Shown: piece after piece, positions 12,493 through 24,949 of the stretch
Layout: each line of letters opens with the position of its first letter
How positions within the stretch are numbered: the first letter of the stretch is position 1
Assembly: GCF_036884655.1 (NCBI RefSeq)
Contig: NC_088330.1
Coordinates: 32,312,501 to 32,376,500 of the forward strand
Direction: 5' to 3'
Source: Musa acuminata AAA Group
Taxonomy: Eukaryota > Streptophyta > Magnoliopsida > Zingiberales > Musaceae
Length of the DNA: 64,000 bases
Position numbers and translations under genes: made by a program
Notes under the pieces: generated by a model
The model's database searches: none
What the model was told of the DNA's origin: nothing
The model's input: only the letters and a program-made list of their open reading frames with translations

Positions 12493-15400
12493 CTAAGAGC
12501 AGCAGGCTGATGTCTGTGATCTTTGAGTTGGCCTATCTGCAAGAACCATCCCTGCTGGCTGCTGAGCAGGTTGAGCCCGTGGTAATCTTCTTGCTGTTGC
12601 ATAAAAAAGTCACCATCTTATTTTTACTACAGGGAGTTGGAAACTTCAAAAGCATTCTTAAACTGAATACAGACCAGACAACTGTATCACCAACCTATCT
12701 AATCGATAATGACCATATAAAAGAAGGTACATGACCATAGTAATTTGCTAAGACGGTCTCGCGGACAAACAACATGTGAGTTTCAAGAAAATGCTACAAA
12801 AGAAAGGTGCTACCTTCATCGGTGAAAACACAACATAAAATAGTTCATAAAGATATTATCAACCGGGAAAAAAAAAGTAAAAACTCAATCTGATGGCAGA
12901 TCTTTCATCTGACCAGAATTCAGTGGGCAGTTCTTTATGTCATGTTCATCAGGAACATTATTTCAAGATATTTTAGCAAAGGATTTATAGGTACTAGCCC
13001 TGACATCAAACCGATTTTGCTTATAAGACTTCAAGCACTGGAGACTATAACCTTTTTGTTGAAAATTCAATGATCTTGCTTTATCAGAAACTTTACCAAC
13101 AAATAAGTCAGGAAAGGTGAAAATGATCAAATCATTATATTGAATGAAATATGAAACAATCATTGATATTAATCATCATATATGCAGAACACAATCATAT
13201 AGAAAATTTATAGAAGCAGGCCATCCTGCATTGATCTGATGTGTGCAACTGTTACACACTTCAGAACAACTGTAGGTTATATAGTTAAGAAAATGCATTT
13301 CCAGAATAGGAATCAATATCTAATCAGATTAAGCAATGATCTAAATACAAGGATATTTATTATGTAAATGAAATTTGAATATGAGAACATATCATATATA
13401 AGCATCAGATTTGTATTCCCACCTCAGAACATGGCAACTACTCCATAAATTAGAGCTACTAAGCTTGTCTTTCTATGAGTTAACATGAACAAATATAAAG
13501 GATCATACCTATTTCATAGAATATGTCATTCACATTTATGGCAGTTTTAGCAGAGGTTTCCATGAATAAAAGTCCATTCTCTTCGGCATATGTCCGTGCT
13601 TCCTGCAATAAAAAGACTAAAAGACTGTTTTGCATTTCTTTTGCAAAAATATATATTTTAAAAGAAAAACATTCATCACCAAACTACAAGCCCATGAAAA
13701 AAATAAAGAATGGACAGCCACGTACAAATTAAAGTTCATGTAAGATAAGAAAGCATCAATTAAGAGGATGTTATCTCTGCAAATGGTTGAATACCAGAAT
13801 CTAATCAACAGATATGAATAGTAGAAAACTTCAGCTACTGAAGAGCATGCTAATAATAATACTGCCCATTTCACAGGAAAAGGCGGGTGGCATGTCACAA
13901 TGGTTTGCTTATTCCATATATTATACTGATGGAATCAGTTAAGTGTCTGCATGGTATAATCTCTTAAAGTTTGCAATGTTACATTGAGTGAAGTTTTCTG
14001 GAAAAGGCCTTTAGTTGGAACAGCAGGTGGTAGCATCCACCTCAAAGTTCAGAACACTTGCAAAATCCCTTAATATTATCATTTTCTACTTCACATAGAG
14101 GACTTTTGGTGCAAGTGAATCAAAGACAGGAAGAAAACTATTAGGAGACGCAATGAATCTGAAATCTTAGCTCCTGCATCTGCTACACATAATCTAAACT
14201 ATATCTAAATTAAGATGCAGCCTCACTAATGTTGCCAATGGATTGATTCAGTTTTTTTTTTTTTCCCATATGTGCTACTGTGCATAATCAACAAATCACA
14301 CTGGCTTCTTGATTAAAAGCAGGCTCTTTTAATCACAATGCTGAGATGGATGTCTAGAATTTTTATGGAAGATCTGCTCTATTCTAATTGGATGGCATGG
14401 TCCATAACCATAGGGTCAGGGATGGTCGGGTTGGGGCAATGCACCTTTGGACATGTGACACGTCTTGCAGTTCTGGCTAAAGTGCTAACATGAAACATCT
14501 TTTCTAGAAAACAACAAACAATAAATGTTTGCATTTTTAAACAATTAGGGGTAGTTGCTATTGGTCAACAAATGAGGGAAACTGTCAATCTAGCTAATCT
14601 CAAATAGTTGGTATATATATCACAGCTTGTTCTGGTTATAACATACAAGTCCAATAAGTACTCTATTTTGATCCCAGTTAAAATTAAAATAAAATGACAG
14701 CTTTGAATTCAATCTCTTTCTATTCACTGAAAACAAGCAACCCTGTTAATCTTAACAATCTGAAAATCACCATAAGAATGATACAGAAGTTAAAGAAAAT
14801 TGACAAGTAAACTAAGTGAAGCTTGAGAGTAGAAAAAAGAACTGCTATAACTTTGGTGGCACAGATTTCTTTAAAAGCCTAAGTGCAAAAGGTCTATTTG
14901 TCAGGCAATGGAGTAAGCACACTGTTTAATCACAACTACTTTAAACATAAAATTATAGTTTCAGCAAACAATGCAACATATAAATCATAAATGGTCCGTC
15001 GATAGCCGCCAAGCAACATTCAAAGAAGGGAGGGATCCTCGCAATAAGGTCCACATATGCAACTTAATAAGAAATTGTTAAGCTCGGCAACAAACTTGCC
15101 TCAGTTGGGACCTCTCTTTTATCATCCAAGTCACATTTATTTCCCGCAAGAGCAGTCACCAGATTGGGAGAACCTACAGTACAGTATCCACATTAGCATG
15201 AACATCATCAGTCAATCAACTAGCAAAGCTCAACCTGTTCCAGCTCTAAATGACCTTGTTTTTGAAGCTCTTGCACCCATTTCTTAGCCTTCTCAAATGA
15301 TTCCTAAACTCAAAAGAGAGAAATTGAAGTCAAGAAAACCAGGAAGGAAACAGAAAGTAAAGGATGAAATAAGATTTTTAACCATCCAAGTCCCCTGACA

Positions 15401-15935
15401 CAATGAGATAAAAGTTTGCCACTGGATGAAACTGGGATTAAGACGGCACACACCATTCTGGAGATATCATACACAATAATCGCAGCAGCTGCTCCTCTGT
15501 AATACATCGGCGCCAGGCTGTGGTACCTCTCCTGCCCGGCCGTGTCCCAAATCTCAAGCTTCACTGTGGCGTCGCTCACCGCCAGTGTCTGCGAGAAAAA
15601 GGCCGCCCCGATCGTGGACTCCTGAAATCGGTCCAATAACAACGGCCTAACTTTCAACCCCGAATCGTTCAAAAAACCAAATCAACTTCGAAGAAGAGGA
15701 AACAATAAAAGCAAAAAGGGCAAATTCGGAGCAACGAGGACCTGGAATTCGAGGAACTGGCCCTTGACGAAACGAAGAACGAGGCTGGACTTCCCGGCGC
15801 CCATGTCGCCCAACAAGACCTAGGGTTGGAAAAAGATCCGGCTTTTCGATCGGAGAAAACGATATAGATTAAGGGGAAATAGGAGAGTCGACTCACGAGC
15901 TTGGCGTTGATGCTATTGCTACCGATCGTCGCCAT
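12493..15935 (-). CDS. RABF2: RAB5-type small GTPase (RABF2, ARA7/RHA1-like), 7 exons, 200 aa
   Basis: Exons, in order of translation, are 15897-15935, 15742-15819, 15454-15621, 15255-15303, 15100-15173, 13509-13602 and 12493-12593. They total 603 nt and join in frame. All G motifs are present: P-loop GDMGAGKSS (17-25), switch I with ESTIGAAF (40-47), WDTAGQE (64-70) with catalytic Gln69, NKCD (123-126) and ETSAK. The tail ends SQTSACCS, giving two prenylatable cysteines. The length and residue numbering equal those of Arabidopsis ARA7/RHA1. This is conventional RAB5, which marks multivesicular endosomes and drives vacuolar trafficking; it is not the N-myristoylated ARA6 type. Intron 5 (13603-15099) starts with GC (GAG|GCAAGT), a GC-AG intron; the others are GT-AG. 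The start is the first ATG of exon 1, directly before [11 protein letters not shown]. Confidence 0.95.
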
Positions 15936-16570
15936 GGTTTCCGTTCCAGGATAACGAAGGTTCCGATTGAGTCGAGGAAAGTCTCTACCGACTCTGATAG
16001 ACTTTGGATGGAGAATGGAAGACGAACCTGCGAGAGGACAGAGAAGGAGGGGGTCGGTTGCTTCGGCGTTTGACTAATTACCTGTCGCCTCCTTCGCGTG
16101 TGACGTATTAACTCCAGCCAGGTAAGCAGATCGTCAGTCGACTGTCTCTATCCGACAGGATTCATCTTCTTTTCAACTAGAAGACGCTCTCCATCGCAGA
16201 AAGGGTGGACCCCGTCGACACGCCATGTGGGCATAAAAAGCAGGGACCCAATGATGTTCAGCAATCATCGTGCTGCCACAGGGAGTGTTATACATCAAGG
16301 AATGCAGCGGATCCGCATAGTGGTATGCTGTCGCTCTCCGCTGTTGCGGGTTATATCCTGTGCATAGAAGCCAAAACTTTTAACTGCCACCGCGTCAGCT
16401 GGCAAACTAATCATACGTGGAAGGGTTCCTGCGAATGACAGAGCAACTCTCCTCCATAATCAAAGCGTCAAGTGTTGAAAGCGATTATTATTTGAACGGC
16501 CATAAGGAGCGACGAGAAATGGGTTCCAAACTGATAGATGTATTTTTTTTAAGATAGATTATGGCATCGG

Positions 16571-16610
<40 letters not shown>
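16571..16610. repeat. (TCA)n microsatellite
   Basis: About 13 uninterrupted TCA units in the spacer upstream of the RAB5 gene. A short (TTTA)n run follows near 16885-16911. The spacer 16040-16920 otherwise shows nothing I can name. Confidence 0.95.
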
Positions 16611-16919
16611 TCAATGCTTTTTGAATAATAAAATATTTCATAAATCAATCAAAACCACAAAAGTGGCTAACACATGTATCATTATTTCGAAAATAAGTGA
16701 GACAGAATCATTGGAATACTTAATCTTGCACTATTAAGACTGACATCATGATACAAAAAATTCTTTATCTTTTTCTAAAGCATATAAGAAATATAAATTA
16801 AAATCACATATAAAATCTAATATATCATGGATGCATATTTTAATTTATTTTTTCCATTATATTTCGACTCTGGTCTTTCTTCTTTTATTTATTTATTTAT
16901 TTATTTATTTATAATCACT

Positions 16920-17517
16920 CTTTCTTGTTCTTCTTCCTCTTTCACTTTTCTTTTTTTCTTTTATTTCTCCTTCCCTTCGTCGCCCTCAATCTGTGGCTGA
17001 GTGACAGCAACCTTGTTTTTGTGTTTTTGGCTCAATCTGCTGACCCCATCTTCCTCATGCCATGGTTGGCACTTTACCGCACGCCACCTACGCTGCAAGG
17101 TTGCAACATCATAATCTCATCTCCTCTTGACCACCAACGCAAGCCTTGGCTTGGCTTGCTAAGATGATCAATCTTTTTGTATATAAGTATATTCTTTCTC
17201 TTCCCTTTCTCTTTACTGTTCACTTCCGTCACCATAGACCCTTTGTTTTCTCTAACTTCCTTCTCTCTTTCTCTTTCTCTACCTATCCCTATTAATTTCC
17301 TCTTTCTGTCTTCTTCCTTTTTCTTTCCTCTCAGGCCTCCCTTCTTTTTTTCTTTCCTCCTCTTCTTTTATCTCTACTCTGCTTTTACTGTTCACATACT
17401 TTTTCTTCTTACGTTTCTTCGTCTCTTCCTCTCACGGGTTCCTCTTCTTCTTCCTTTTTTTTTTTTCTGTTTATTTCTTCCAACATCCTTCTCTCTATTT
17501 TCCCCAAGCAAGGTTAC
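16920..17517. repeat. Pyrimidine-rich low-complexity tract
   Basis: The plus strand is dominated by C and T (TTCTT, CTCTTT and similar) in two blocks, about 16920-16985 and 17200-17517. They are separated by a mixed-sequence insert around 17040-17165. The composition leaves reading frames open for over 100 codons, giving peptides of almost only F, L and S. I treat these as non-coding. From 17520 to 18075 no gene is supported. Confidence 0.8.
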
Positions 17518-18075
17518 TTGACCGTGACCTTGGCTTCATGGCACCACCACACGCCGCCGACCAAATGGATGCATGGATAAAACCATGCGCCGACGGAAAG
17601 CCATGGCTCGGCTTGTTGCGATCATCATCGATATATCCTTAACACAACGTCCAAAATCAATATAAGTTTCGACTTTAAATTTGCGTAGGAATAAGATTTT
17701 GATCCTCCAATTTGTGTAGGACTTGATGAAATACCCAAGTCGAGTGTTGGCGTTATGTGGTTTCATACAAATACTTTACTCAAATGCTGGTTCGTATATT
17801 CTCTGTATTGACTTGAAGCTAACTATTAGCATAAAATCTGTAATCATGTTATCTGTAATGCGAAAAAACTTTTATTTCAGGATTGAAATCAAATAAAATT
17901 AAATCTAATAATATTACGATATGTACCTTTCGTTGTTACGAAGAGAATACAGGGAAGTCGATACGCTGACTTCAATTTTGATGAAGAGAAATAAGAAGAT
18001 GAGCTCATGGAAGAAGACAAGGAGATAATTAAGAACGACATGTAGTAGCAAATTTAAGAATATTTTCTCTTCCAG

Positions 18076-18251
18076 GAATCACCTTCACGAACTGTGTTCC
18101 CTTCCTCAAGTTCAGAGGAGCAGAAGGGCCACGATTATTACAAGGAATTGGCCCGGAAGTTCTATTTCAGAAACCGGTGTGCTTGGCACTTCCCCTCGTT
18201 TGCAGGAAAAGCTTCATGCACTACGAAGGGGCCTTCAGCATCAGTTTCCAG
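18076..18251 (+). other. Exon-like open block of unknown identity
   Basis: The block is preceded by TTTTCTCTTCCAG, which looks like a splice acceptor, and is followed by a GT donor-like site. Two plus-strand frames stay open across it. One reads EEQKGHDYYKELARKFYFRN; the other reads GTSPRLQEKLHALRRGLQHQ. I recognise neither, and neither joins to an obvious neighbouring exon. It may be an exon remnant, part of a decayed gene, or chance. Confidence 0.25.
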
Positions 18252-18787
18252 GTGATGGGAGTGCTCGCAGCAGATTTTTAAGGGAGTAATGCCGCAGTTT
18301 CTGCTTTGTGAGGAACTGAATGATGTGTTCTACACTGCGTAAAATAATAACAAAACACAATGTTATCAATCAATTCTCGCTGATCAGTCGCATGGCCTTT
18401 TTCAAATTGTATAAGTACTTCCTGACAAAAACAGGTGGAATTCTCCACTCACTGTGATCTCTCTCTCTCTCTCTGGTTAGATTTCTTTGTGTGGTTTCAA
18501 ATAAGTTGTAGCAATGTAAACATATATGAGCCGAGAAACTCTTCCTTTTGATTTATTTTGAGTCACATAAGTGTGAGCTATATTTGCATCAGGAAAAAGC
18601 CCAAATTTACAATCCAGATTGCAGATGGCAGACAATCTAATGTGCATCACTTTGAACTTTGACAATATCTTATCAACACAGTTAGTGCTCAACAGGCAAA
18701 TATTTTCTTCTATATATAGCTGTCTGAAAGCAGGGTTTAGGCGGTGCAAGAAATGATGATGCATCAGAAGCAGAGAAGATTTAGTGG

Positions 18788-21251
18788 TCATCTGTAGAGA
18801 CAGGCTCGAAACGTTGGCATCCAGTAGTCCGGTCCGCAATTTTCTCGGTGGACTAGAGGAATGCAAGAAATAGGAACCAAGCAGAGTCCTTTGCTCCTCA
18901 AGTCAAGCTTCGCCTCTGCTTTCTCCTTCCTCTCCATCTCTCCCCAAGAACTGTGATCCTGAGATGAATCAATAAGAATCATGCCACTGTTAATTTTTTC
19001 TTAATTCTGCCGTAAGATTTAAGTGATGCGAATACCTTGCTAGCACTTGACTTCATAAATGGGTCACTCAGCAACTGCATGAACACATCAAGAGACCCCA
19101 TAAGATTTATGCGTAAAACATGCTGAATTAACCCACTATGGTGCTGATGATTCTAAGAGTTGGGCAACAGTCGTTTAAGAACATTAAATTCTGGCCATTA
19201 CAGAACACAATCATCATTTGCAGTGATTATGCACTTCGTAGAAGCTTACCTGTACTTGCTCTTGAAGAACTTCGATGCATTTAATCGTCTCGAGTAGCAC
19301 TGATGCTGTGTCAGTCTGCCATGGAAGAATGGGCAGAGGATGAATTCATGTGGTATGGTGTGAGTGTCTGCATAAATATGTTCATACATGTGACTTTTAC
19401 CTTCCCGAAAGGTGACACAAGTTGTTGCAGTGCAGTGATTTTATCTGCCAACCTGACCTTCGGTGCCTGCAACTAGTTCCCAAGAACAATATATTCTGCG
19501 TTAGATCTGTTCTTTGGATTTAGAATATTCCATGCATTACTTGCTTTCAGCTGATTTGCTGTCCTAATCACTCCATCAAACAAACTTTAAGATGCACCGA
19601 GTTTTCGTTCCATCGCTTTACCTTGAGAGATGAAACGGCTGAGTTCTCATGCTTGGACTTCTTCGACACAGTCTCTGAACTCTCCTCGGATCGTTTCTTC
19701 TTACCTTCACTTGCTCCAGAGACCATCCCATTCCCTCTAGTCTACAAGACAATAAAAGGAATAATGTTTGGGCTCATTTCTATATGTCAGTCAGGAAAAG
19801 AAGTTTTAGTGTAGCTTACAGAGGAACTATCATGTCCATGCTTCCTGGTATCAGATGAATCCGAGCCCTTCAAATAAGGCCTTGAGGGTCGTAGTACATC
19901 CACCGGTAGCTTGTTTAGACAGCCACTATAGGAGATGAGGTCCGACAAACTTCTCGTGCTTGTCCAAGGAAGGTCACTCGTCCCTGCTGCACAGAACTTG
20001 TTGTCGAGTCCCACGGCCGAAACCTGGTGGTAGCCAACGCCATTGCGTAGGAAAGAAGTTGCAGCAGCTCCCATGTCTTGGTGGTGGCTCTCTGCTTTGA
20101 TAATGCGATCGTAATATGACATATGACCTGTACTTCTTCCCCTTGCCATATCACCGTCGGGATACGATGGGGAATGAAGAATCTCATGCTTGGCATGAGC
20201 GACATTTGATGTGGAATACTGAGCCATCGGTGGGGTGATAGGGAAACCGCAGGCTGATGGCGCAACATGGCGATCGAGCTGCGGGTTCGGAGGCGCAATA
20301 GACCGGTTGCTAACCATTTCCGATATGTCCTTGGTCACTCCTGCAACCTGGACCATCGTGCTTCCGGTGTAGTTGCCCAATTGGTTCTTGAGGCTGTTCA
20401 GCGACAGTGGGTTCGCGAATTCCCAGCTGCCGTCCAATTTCTTGAGGTAGTCACAAGCAGGTTCAAACATCTCGGCCGGCGTGAAGCCTTTGGAGGTCAT
20501 CACTTCAAGCAGGTTCTCGCCGTCGTCGTCGTCGTGGTTGCCGCGCATGTCTCCGCCGCTCCCGACATTTCTGAAACATCCAATTTCCAAGTTTAGCTCT
20601 CAGTTACTCATCCTGAAACACAATTGCTTCTGTTACCTATCAAAGAACAACAACGAGGGATCCATAGAGTGCATGAATGATCGAACTTTTTAGATCTGCG
20701 AATAAACTAAGGCACTGATTTGATGTGCGTTAAAGGAAGGTGGAAGGAAACGTTGATTTAAATGATGAAAAAGGAATAGGGGATCAATTTAAAGTGCGTC
20801 TTAAAGAATAGGATCCGCTCTTGAGACAAGAATCTTAATCTTTCTGCACCACACGCACCAACTAATATCTATATCTTCCCCTACTATATTTTCTTTCTAT
20901 TAGTAGGCAGATTCTAGCCCACTAAGCTCAATCATGGAGACGGCTACTAGCCATAAACACTTACAATAGAACCTGGTTCCACAAATGGTGATTCTCCACT
21001 GGCTCGCCTGAGAGGCCGACGGAGGAGGAATTCATGCTGAGGCCCGAGTGGGGGGACACGTCGGTGAAGGAAGTGGTGTTGCAGACGGAGATGTTATCCT
21101 CGTCACACGACGAAGCGGAGCGGAGGCTCGGCCTTGGCCATTGGCTGACGCTGCTCCGAGTGGCGACGGAGTTGGCGGGGATCTCCCACCAGCTGTTGGC
21201 TGACACAGAGGAGGAGCTAGCAACCGAGGTCTCGAAGGCTTCTTCCGCCAT
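18788..21251 (-). CDS. bHLH transcription factor, bHLH111-like, 7 exons, 499 aa
   Basis: Exons are 20965-21251, 19820-20570, 19622-19741, 19401-19466, 19250-19315, 19036-19074 and 18788-18958 (1500 nt), all with GT-AG introns and in frame. The N-terminus MAEEAFETS, the [12 protein letters not shown] segment and HHLWNQVLL resemble Arabidopsis bHLH111. The HLH part spans exons 4-6: [20 protein letters not shown], then [20 protein letters not shown], then LLSDPFMKS. The end [15 protein letters not shown] with YWMPTFR is also typical of this clade. The basic region lacks the His-Glu-Arg triad used for E-box contact, as is usual in this subgroup, so it may bind atypical sites or act by dimerisation. 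It should be nuclear. The ATG is followed directly by the conserved start of the family. Confidence 0.92.
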
Positions 21252-21319
21252 GGCACGCGTGCATGTGGAGGCTTGTTTGGCTCAAGTGGCCGGGAAGAGG
21301 AGGGGATATAAAGGAGAAC

Positions 21320-23912
21320 ATAGCCAGCCGTTGGCGTGACATCAGCCCGTGGACACTGACGTATGCATTCGAATGGCGAGTGAAAAGGGAAGATCTATTG
21401 GGGGGCAAACAAGTATGCCTATCCTTGTGTTCTTTCCACTGAGGTTGCGTGCAATTATTATGGCGGAGAAGGGGCCAATGAAGGAGGGCGGTGTAAGGGC
21501 TTCTCTGCTTGCAGGCAAAGAGAAAGAGAAAGCATTTCTTCACGCAGCCTAAATTGCAGCTATTTATTCTTTCTTTATAGCCATGATTGGAGTCCAATGG
21601 AGACGGTGGAGAAGAAACAAAAGCCGGTGCTTATGGTTGTCTGACCCGAGCGAAGAATTTGGAAATGCTATGGACTCGAGGAATTCCTATTTGGACTAAT
21701 CACCTGTTGGTCGTATTACAATTATGGCTACAATCTTCCCAAGTACCTGTAACCTTTTCACTGTTGACAGCGAAAGATCGATTTCCTCAGCTCTAGTTCT
21801 GATAACCACATTCTCGTGGTCCTCCTAGACAAGTTCTTATAGCCTACGCAAGTGAAAGATGATGCTTGGGCAAAAAGAGAGAATATTCTCTCGTCAAACA
21901 ATTCTGACTCCCTCTTTCTTGATGTTCTGTATCTGATCCACAATGACTCTCGACCGTATATGTGTATGTACATATATGCATGATGGCATGAGACATGTAC
22001 ATGAATGTTTCAGTTGCCTAAGCTCCGAGTGTTCGAGTTACCAGCTGCTGATACTGAGGAGGCATATGAACATTAAAGCGTACAAAATAAAGGCAAAAGC
22101 AGCAAGGACAAGCTCGGAGCTGGTGGCGTTGGTGGAGTTTTAGAATTCAAAGGATGCAATTGATGGTCTCCTTGTTGCTTTTTCCAATAATTCTTGCAGG
22201 ATATGTACGCAAAGAGAGATGAGTGTGAATAGAATAGAGATGAAGTGGTAAAGATAAAAAAAGGATCCTTTGATGTACAAAATAAATTGAAACAAAAGAG
22301 TGCAGAATTAGTGTTCTTGAGGATAGGAATTCTTCATTCGACGTTGGGCGGACTAAGATTAATTGTCTCGTGTGTTTAGGAAGGGAGAGGAACAATGTAG
22401 CTAATTGGTCATTTTTGGACCAGAGATCGTTCTCCAGGACTTGATTCTTTGGGTCGCGATGATGCAAATGGCTTCCTCAAAAGAGAGAGAGAGAGAGAGA
22501 GAGCTGAGAGAACTCGAAGAGAAAAAGGACCGATACATATTTCTCAGTAGCTCTACGTAGCAGCCGATATGACCATCCTTAACTATAGTGAAGCATTTCA
22601 GTCCCAATCTCCTTAGCAAGAAAGCATAGCATCAAGAGAAACAAGAGCTAAGTATAGTTCTTGTTCTAGCATGTAGTCATTCAAGTACCCTAAAGCTATG
22701 AGATGAAGGTTTAGTGGAAGATTAGTGCAGTACTCCATGCTTTGCTTACTAATATCGCCATGAATGGGGGGCACATAAGCGTCACATTAGCTGATTTATG
22801 TCAACTTGGAGAGAAACACGCATGCTTCATCCATCTTTCTTCTTAAACCTCTCACAAACATGGCGATCAAATCGTCGAGCCTAGTCGGTCTTCTAAAGAA
22901 GGAGCTAACATATGTTCAACATGACATTATGTCACAATAATGCCCCATGCATGGCCGTAATGGGAAAAACAGGAAATCACATTTGTTTAGCAAGGCCGCA
23001 TTTTTCTAGCTTATCTATATGCTAATTTTAATCTTGTATGATTGCTTAAGGTGGTGCAATCGTGTTCATGGTGGTTCCCCACCCTAACCCTCAATCCATA
23101 TGACATATATTTCCACCAGAATTCCCTTTCGGATTGCACTCGCGAGGTTCTTTTCTCTATGATACCTACACGCAGGATGAACAAAATACGTAAGTGTGCT
23201 ATAAAAATTCTCAAAAAGTAAAAGGCATGCATGCAGGGATATCTCTCATAATCAAATTAGTTTAGAATAAGATCGGCATAACTTTAATTAGGTAACACAA
23301 AAGGCATTGCACAAGGAAGAAAAGAATACTGAGACTCGGACGGCATTATTCCCAACTCAACTTGATGTCATTGTCAGGTGCTCATATATATCTACAGATC
23401 ATATTAATCGGTATTATTGATGCATAACTTTTGAACGACGCCATGTCACTATGGTGAGGGAGATGAGATGGGCCTACACGCACGTAAGGGCACAATAATG
23501 AAGGTAGTGATAGCAATGCCATGGCTGCGACAATTGCAGAAAACTCAACCTCTTTCGTGAACACTGAAATAACCAAAAAGATTAGTGAAGCCATTATCTC
23601 ACTTAGTGGTGGCCTTTTGTCGTTTAGTCAAAGGTTGAGAGGTCAGTGAGGTGCAGCGATGGTGGGCAAGATGGGGCCGCTTCTTTTGGAGGAGGCGGAT
23701 GAGACAAAGGATGATTTGAGCAATAAGCACGCGAGAGTCTCCAAGTTGGATCAAAAGCTAAAGCACAAAACGGGAAGCTTGTTTACTTAATTACCGGCAA
23801 TCTTAGGAGGGGTTTATCTAATCCATGTTGACCCTTCATTTGTCAATCATTTGAAGGCAGTAGAGTTGTATATACCTCTCCCTCTTTCTAAAAGCCACAG
23901 CACCAATGTCTT

Positions 23913-23953
<41 letters not shown>

Positions 23954-24940
23954 TGAAAGTGTGTCACTTCCCACCCAAGTTTGGTGGCGAGGGGTGACAA
24001 GAATGGGGTTCAGATGAAGACCAAGTGGGCAGGCGTCAACTTCTTGGCTGAGGACTACGGTTTATGGGTGAAGGAATCGATGGTGTGAAGGTTACCATGG
24101 TGGATGGGTGTTGAGTGAAGGAAGACTCTGAATGGTTTGGTCAACGGGATTGAAGCTTTTGGTTGAAGAGAGGAATGATGCTCTTGAGTGTATTGGTGGA
24201 GAGTCAAAAGATTTAAGTAGACTACTTGGAGTTGAACAATGCTAAGGCACTCGGAGCAGGCTCCTCTTTGGGTGGACTACTTTGGGATGTTGTCCTATAA
24301 ATCCTTCAGTCAAAAAGCTCAAAGAAAGTGAGTTTGACAGCTTCCTCGCATATATATATATATAACATTGTTTTAAATGTTCACATAAAACATTGTTTGA
24401 TACATATACATTTAGAGTCAGTCAATGACATTAATTAGATTCTCTCTTTAGCATTTTTTATTACTCTAAATTTAATTTTAATATGTACAATTTCCTAAAA
24501 AATTATCTGGCAACACTACTAATTTGTTTGATAACTTTGTTTCAATATAATAAAATTCAGAAGGGCATGTGTAGGAATAACATTAATAATAATAATGATC
24601 TATATTTTTGATTTGCGATAGAGGCTTTTGAACTAACTTAAATTTTACGAGTAAACTTATCGAGGGAATCTCATAAGAAATGTATTATGAACTAAATAAG
24701 TACCTAGATATTTCATCGATCACAAATTTTATGATTAGTAGTAAGGTCACAATTAGGAGGAAAGAAAATATTAGATTTAGTGTTGTTGATGTTAAGAAGA
24801 GTGATATGGGAGAAGAGGTCAAGAATTTTAACCATACTAATACACAACTTTTCATTGGCCCTAATAAAAAAATATAATAGTTTTTACACATAAGTTAAAA
24901 TGATAAATTTTATTATAATCTTTTAAATCTTTAAGCAAGT
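21320..24940. other. Spacer with GA and CT microsatellites, no supported gene
   Basis: It contains (GA)n at 22482-22503 and (CT)n at about 23916-23948. A 43-codon ORF at 23658 starts MVGKMGPLLLEEADETKD and looks helical or coiled-coil like, but I recognise no family. Short AT-rich stretches make up the rest. The left edge holds the bHLH promoter. Confidence 0.6.
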
Positions 24941-24949
24941 TGAAATATT

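Noticed and set aside
17177..17521. 114-codon F/L/S-rich frame
   Set aside because: Low-complexity CT-rich DNA; no protein-like pattern.
22482..22503. Short-period repeats here and at 23.9 kb as a possible CRISPR array
   Set aside because: These are dinucleotide microsatellites without spacers, in a plant nuclear sequence.
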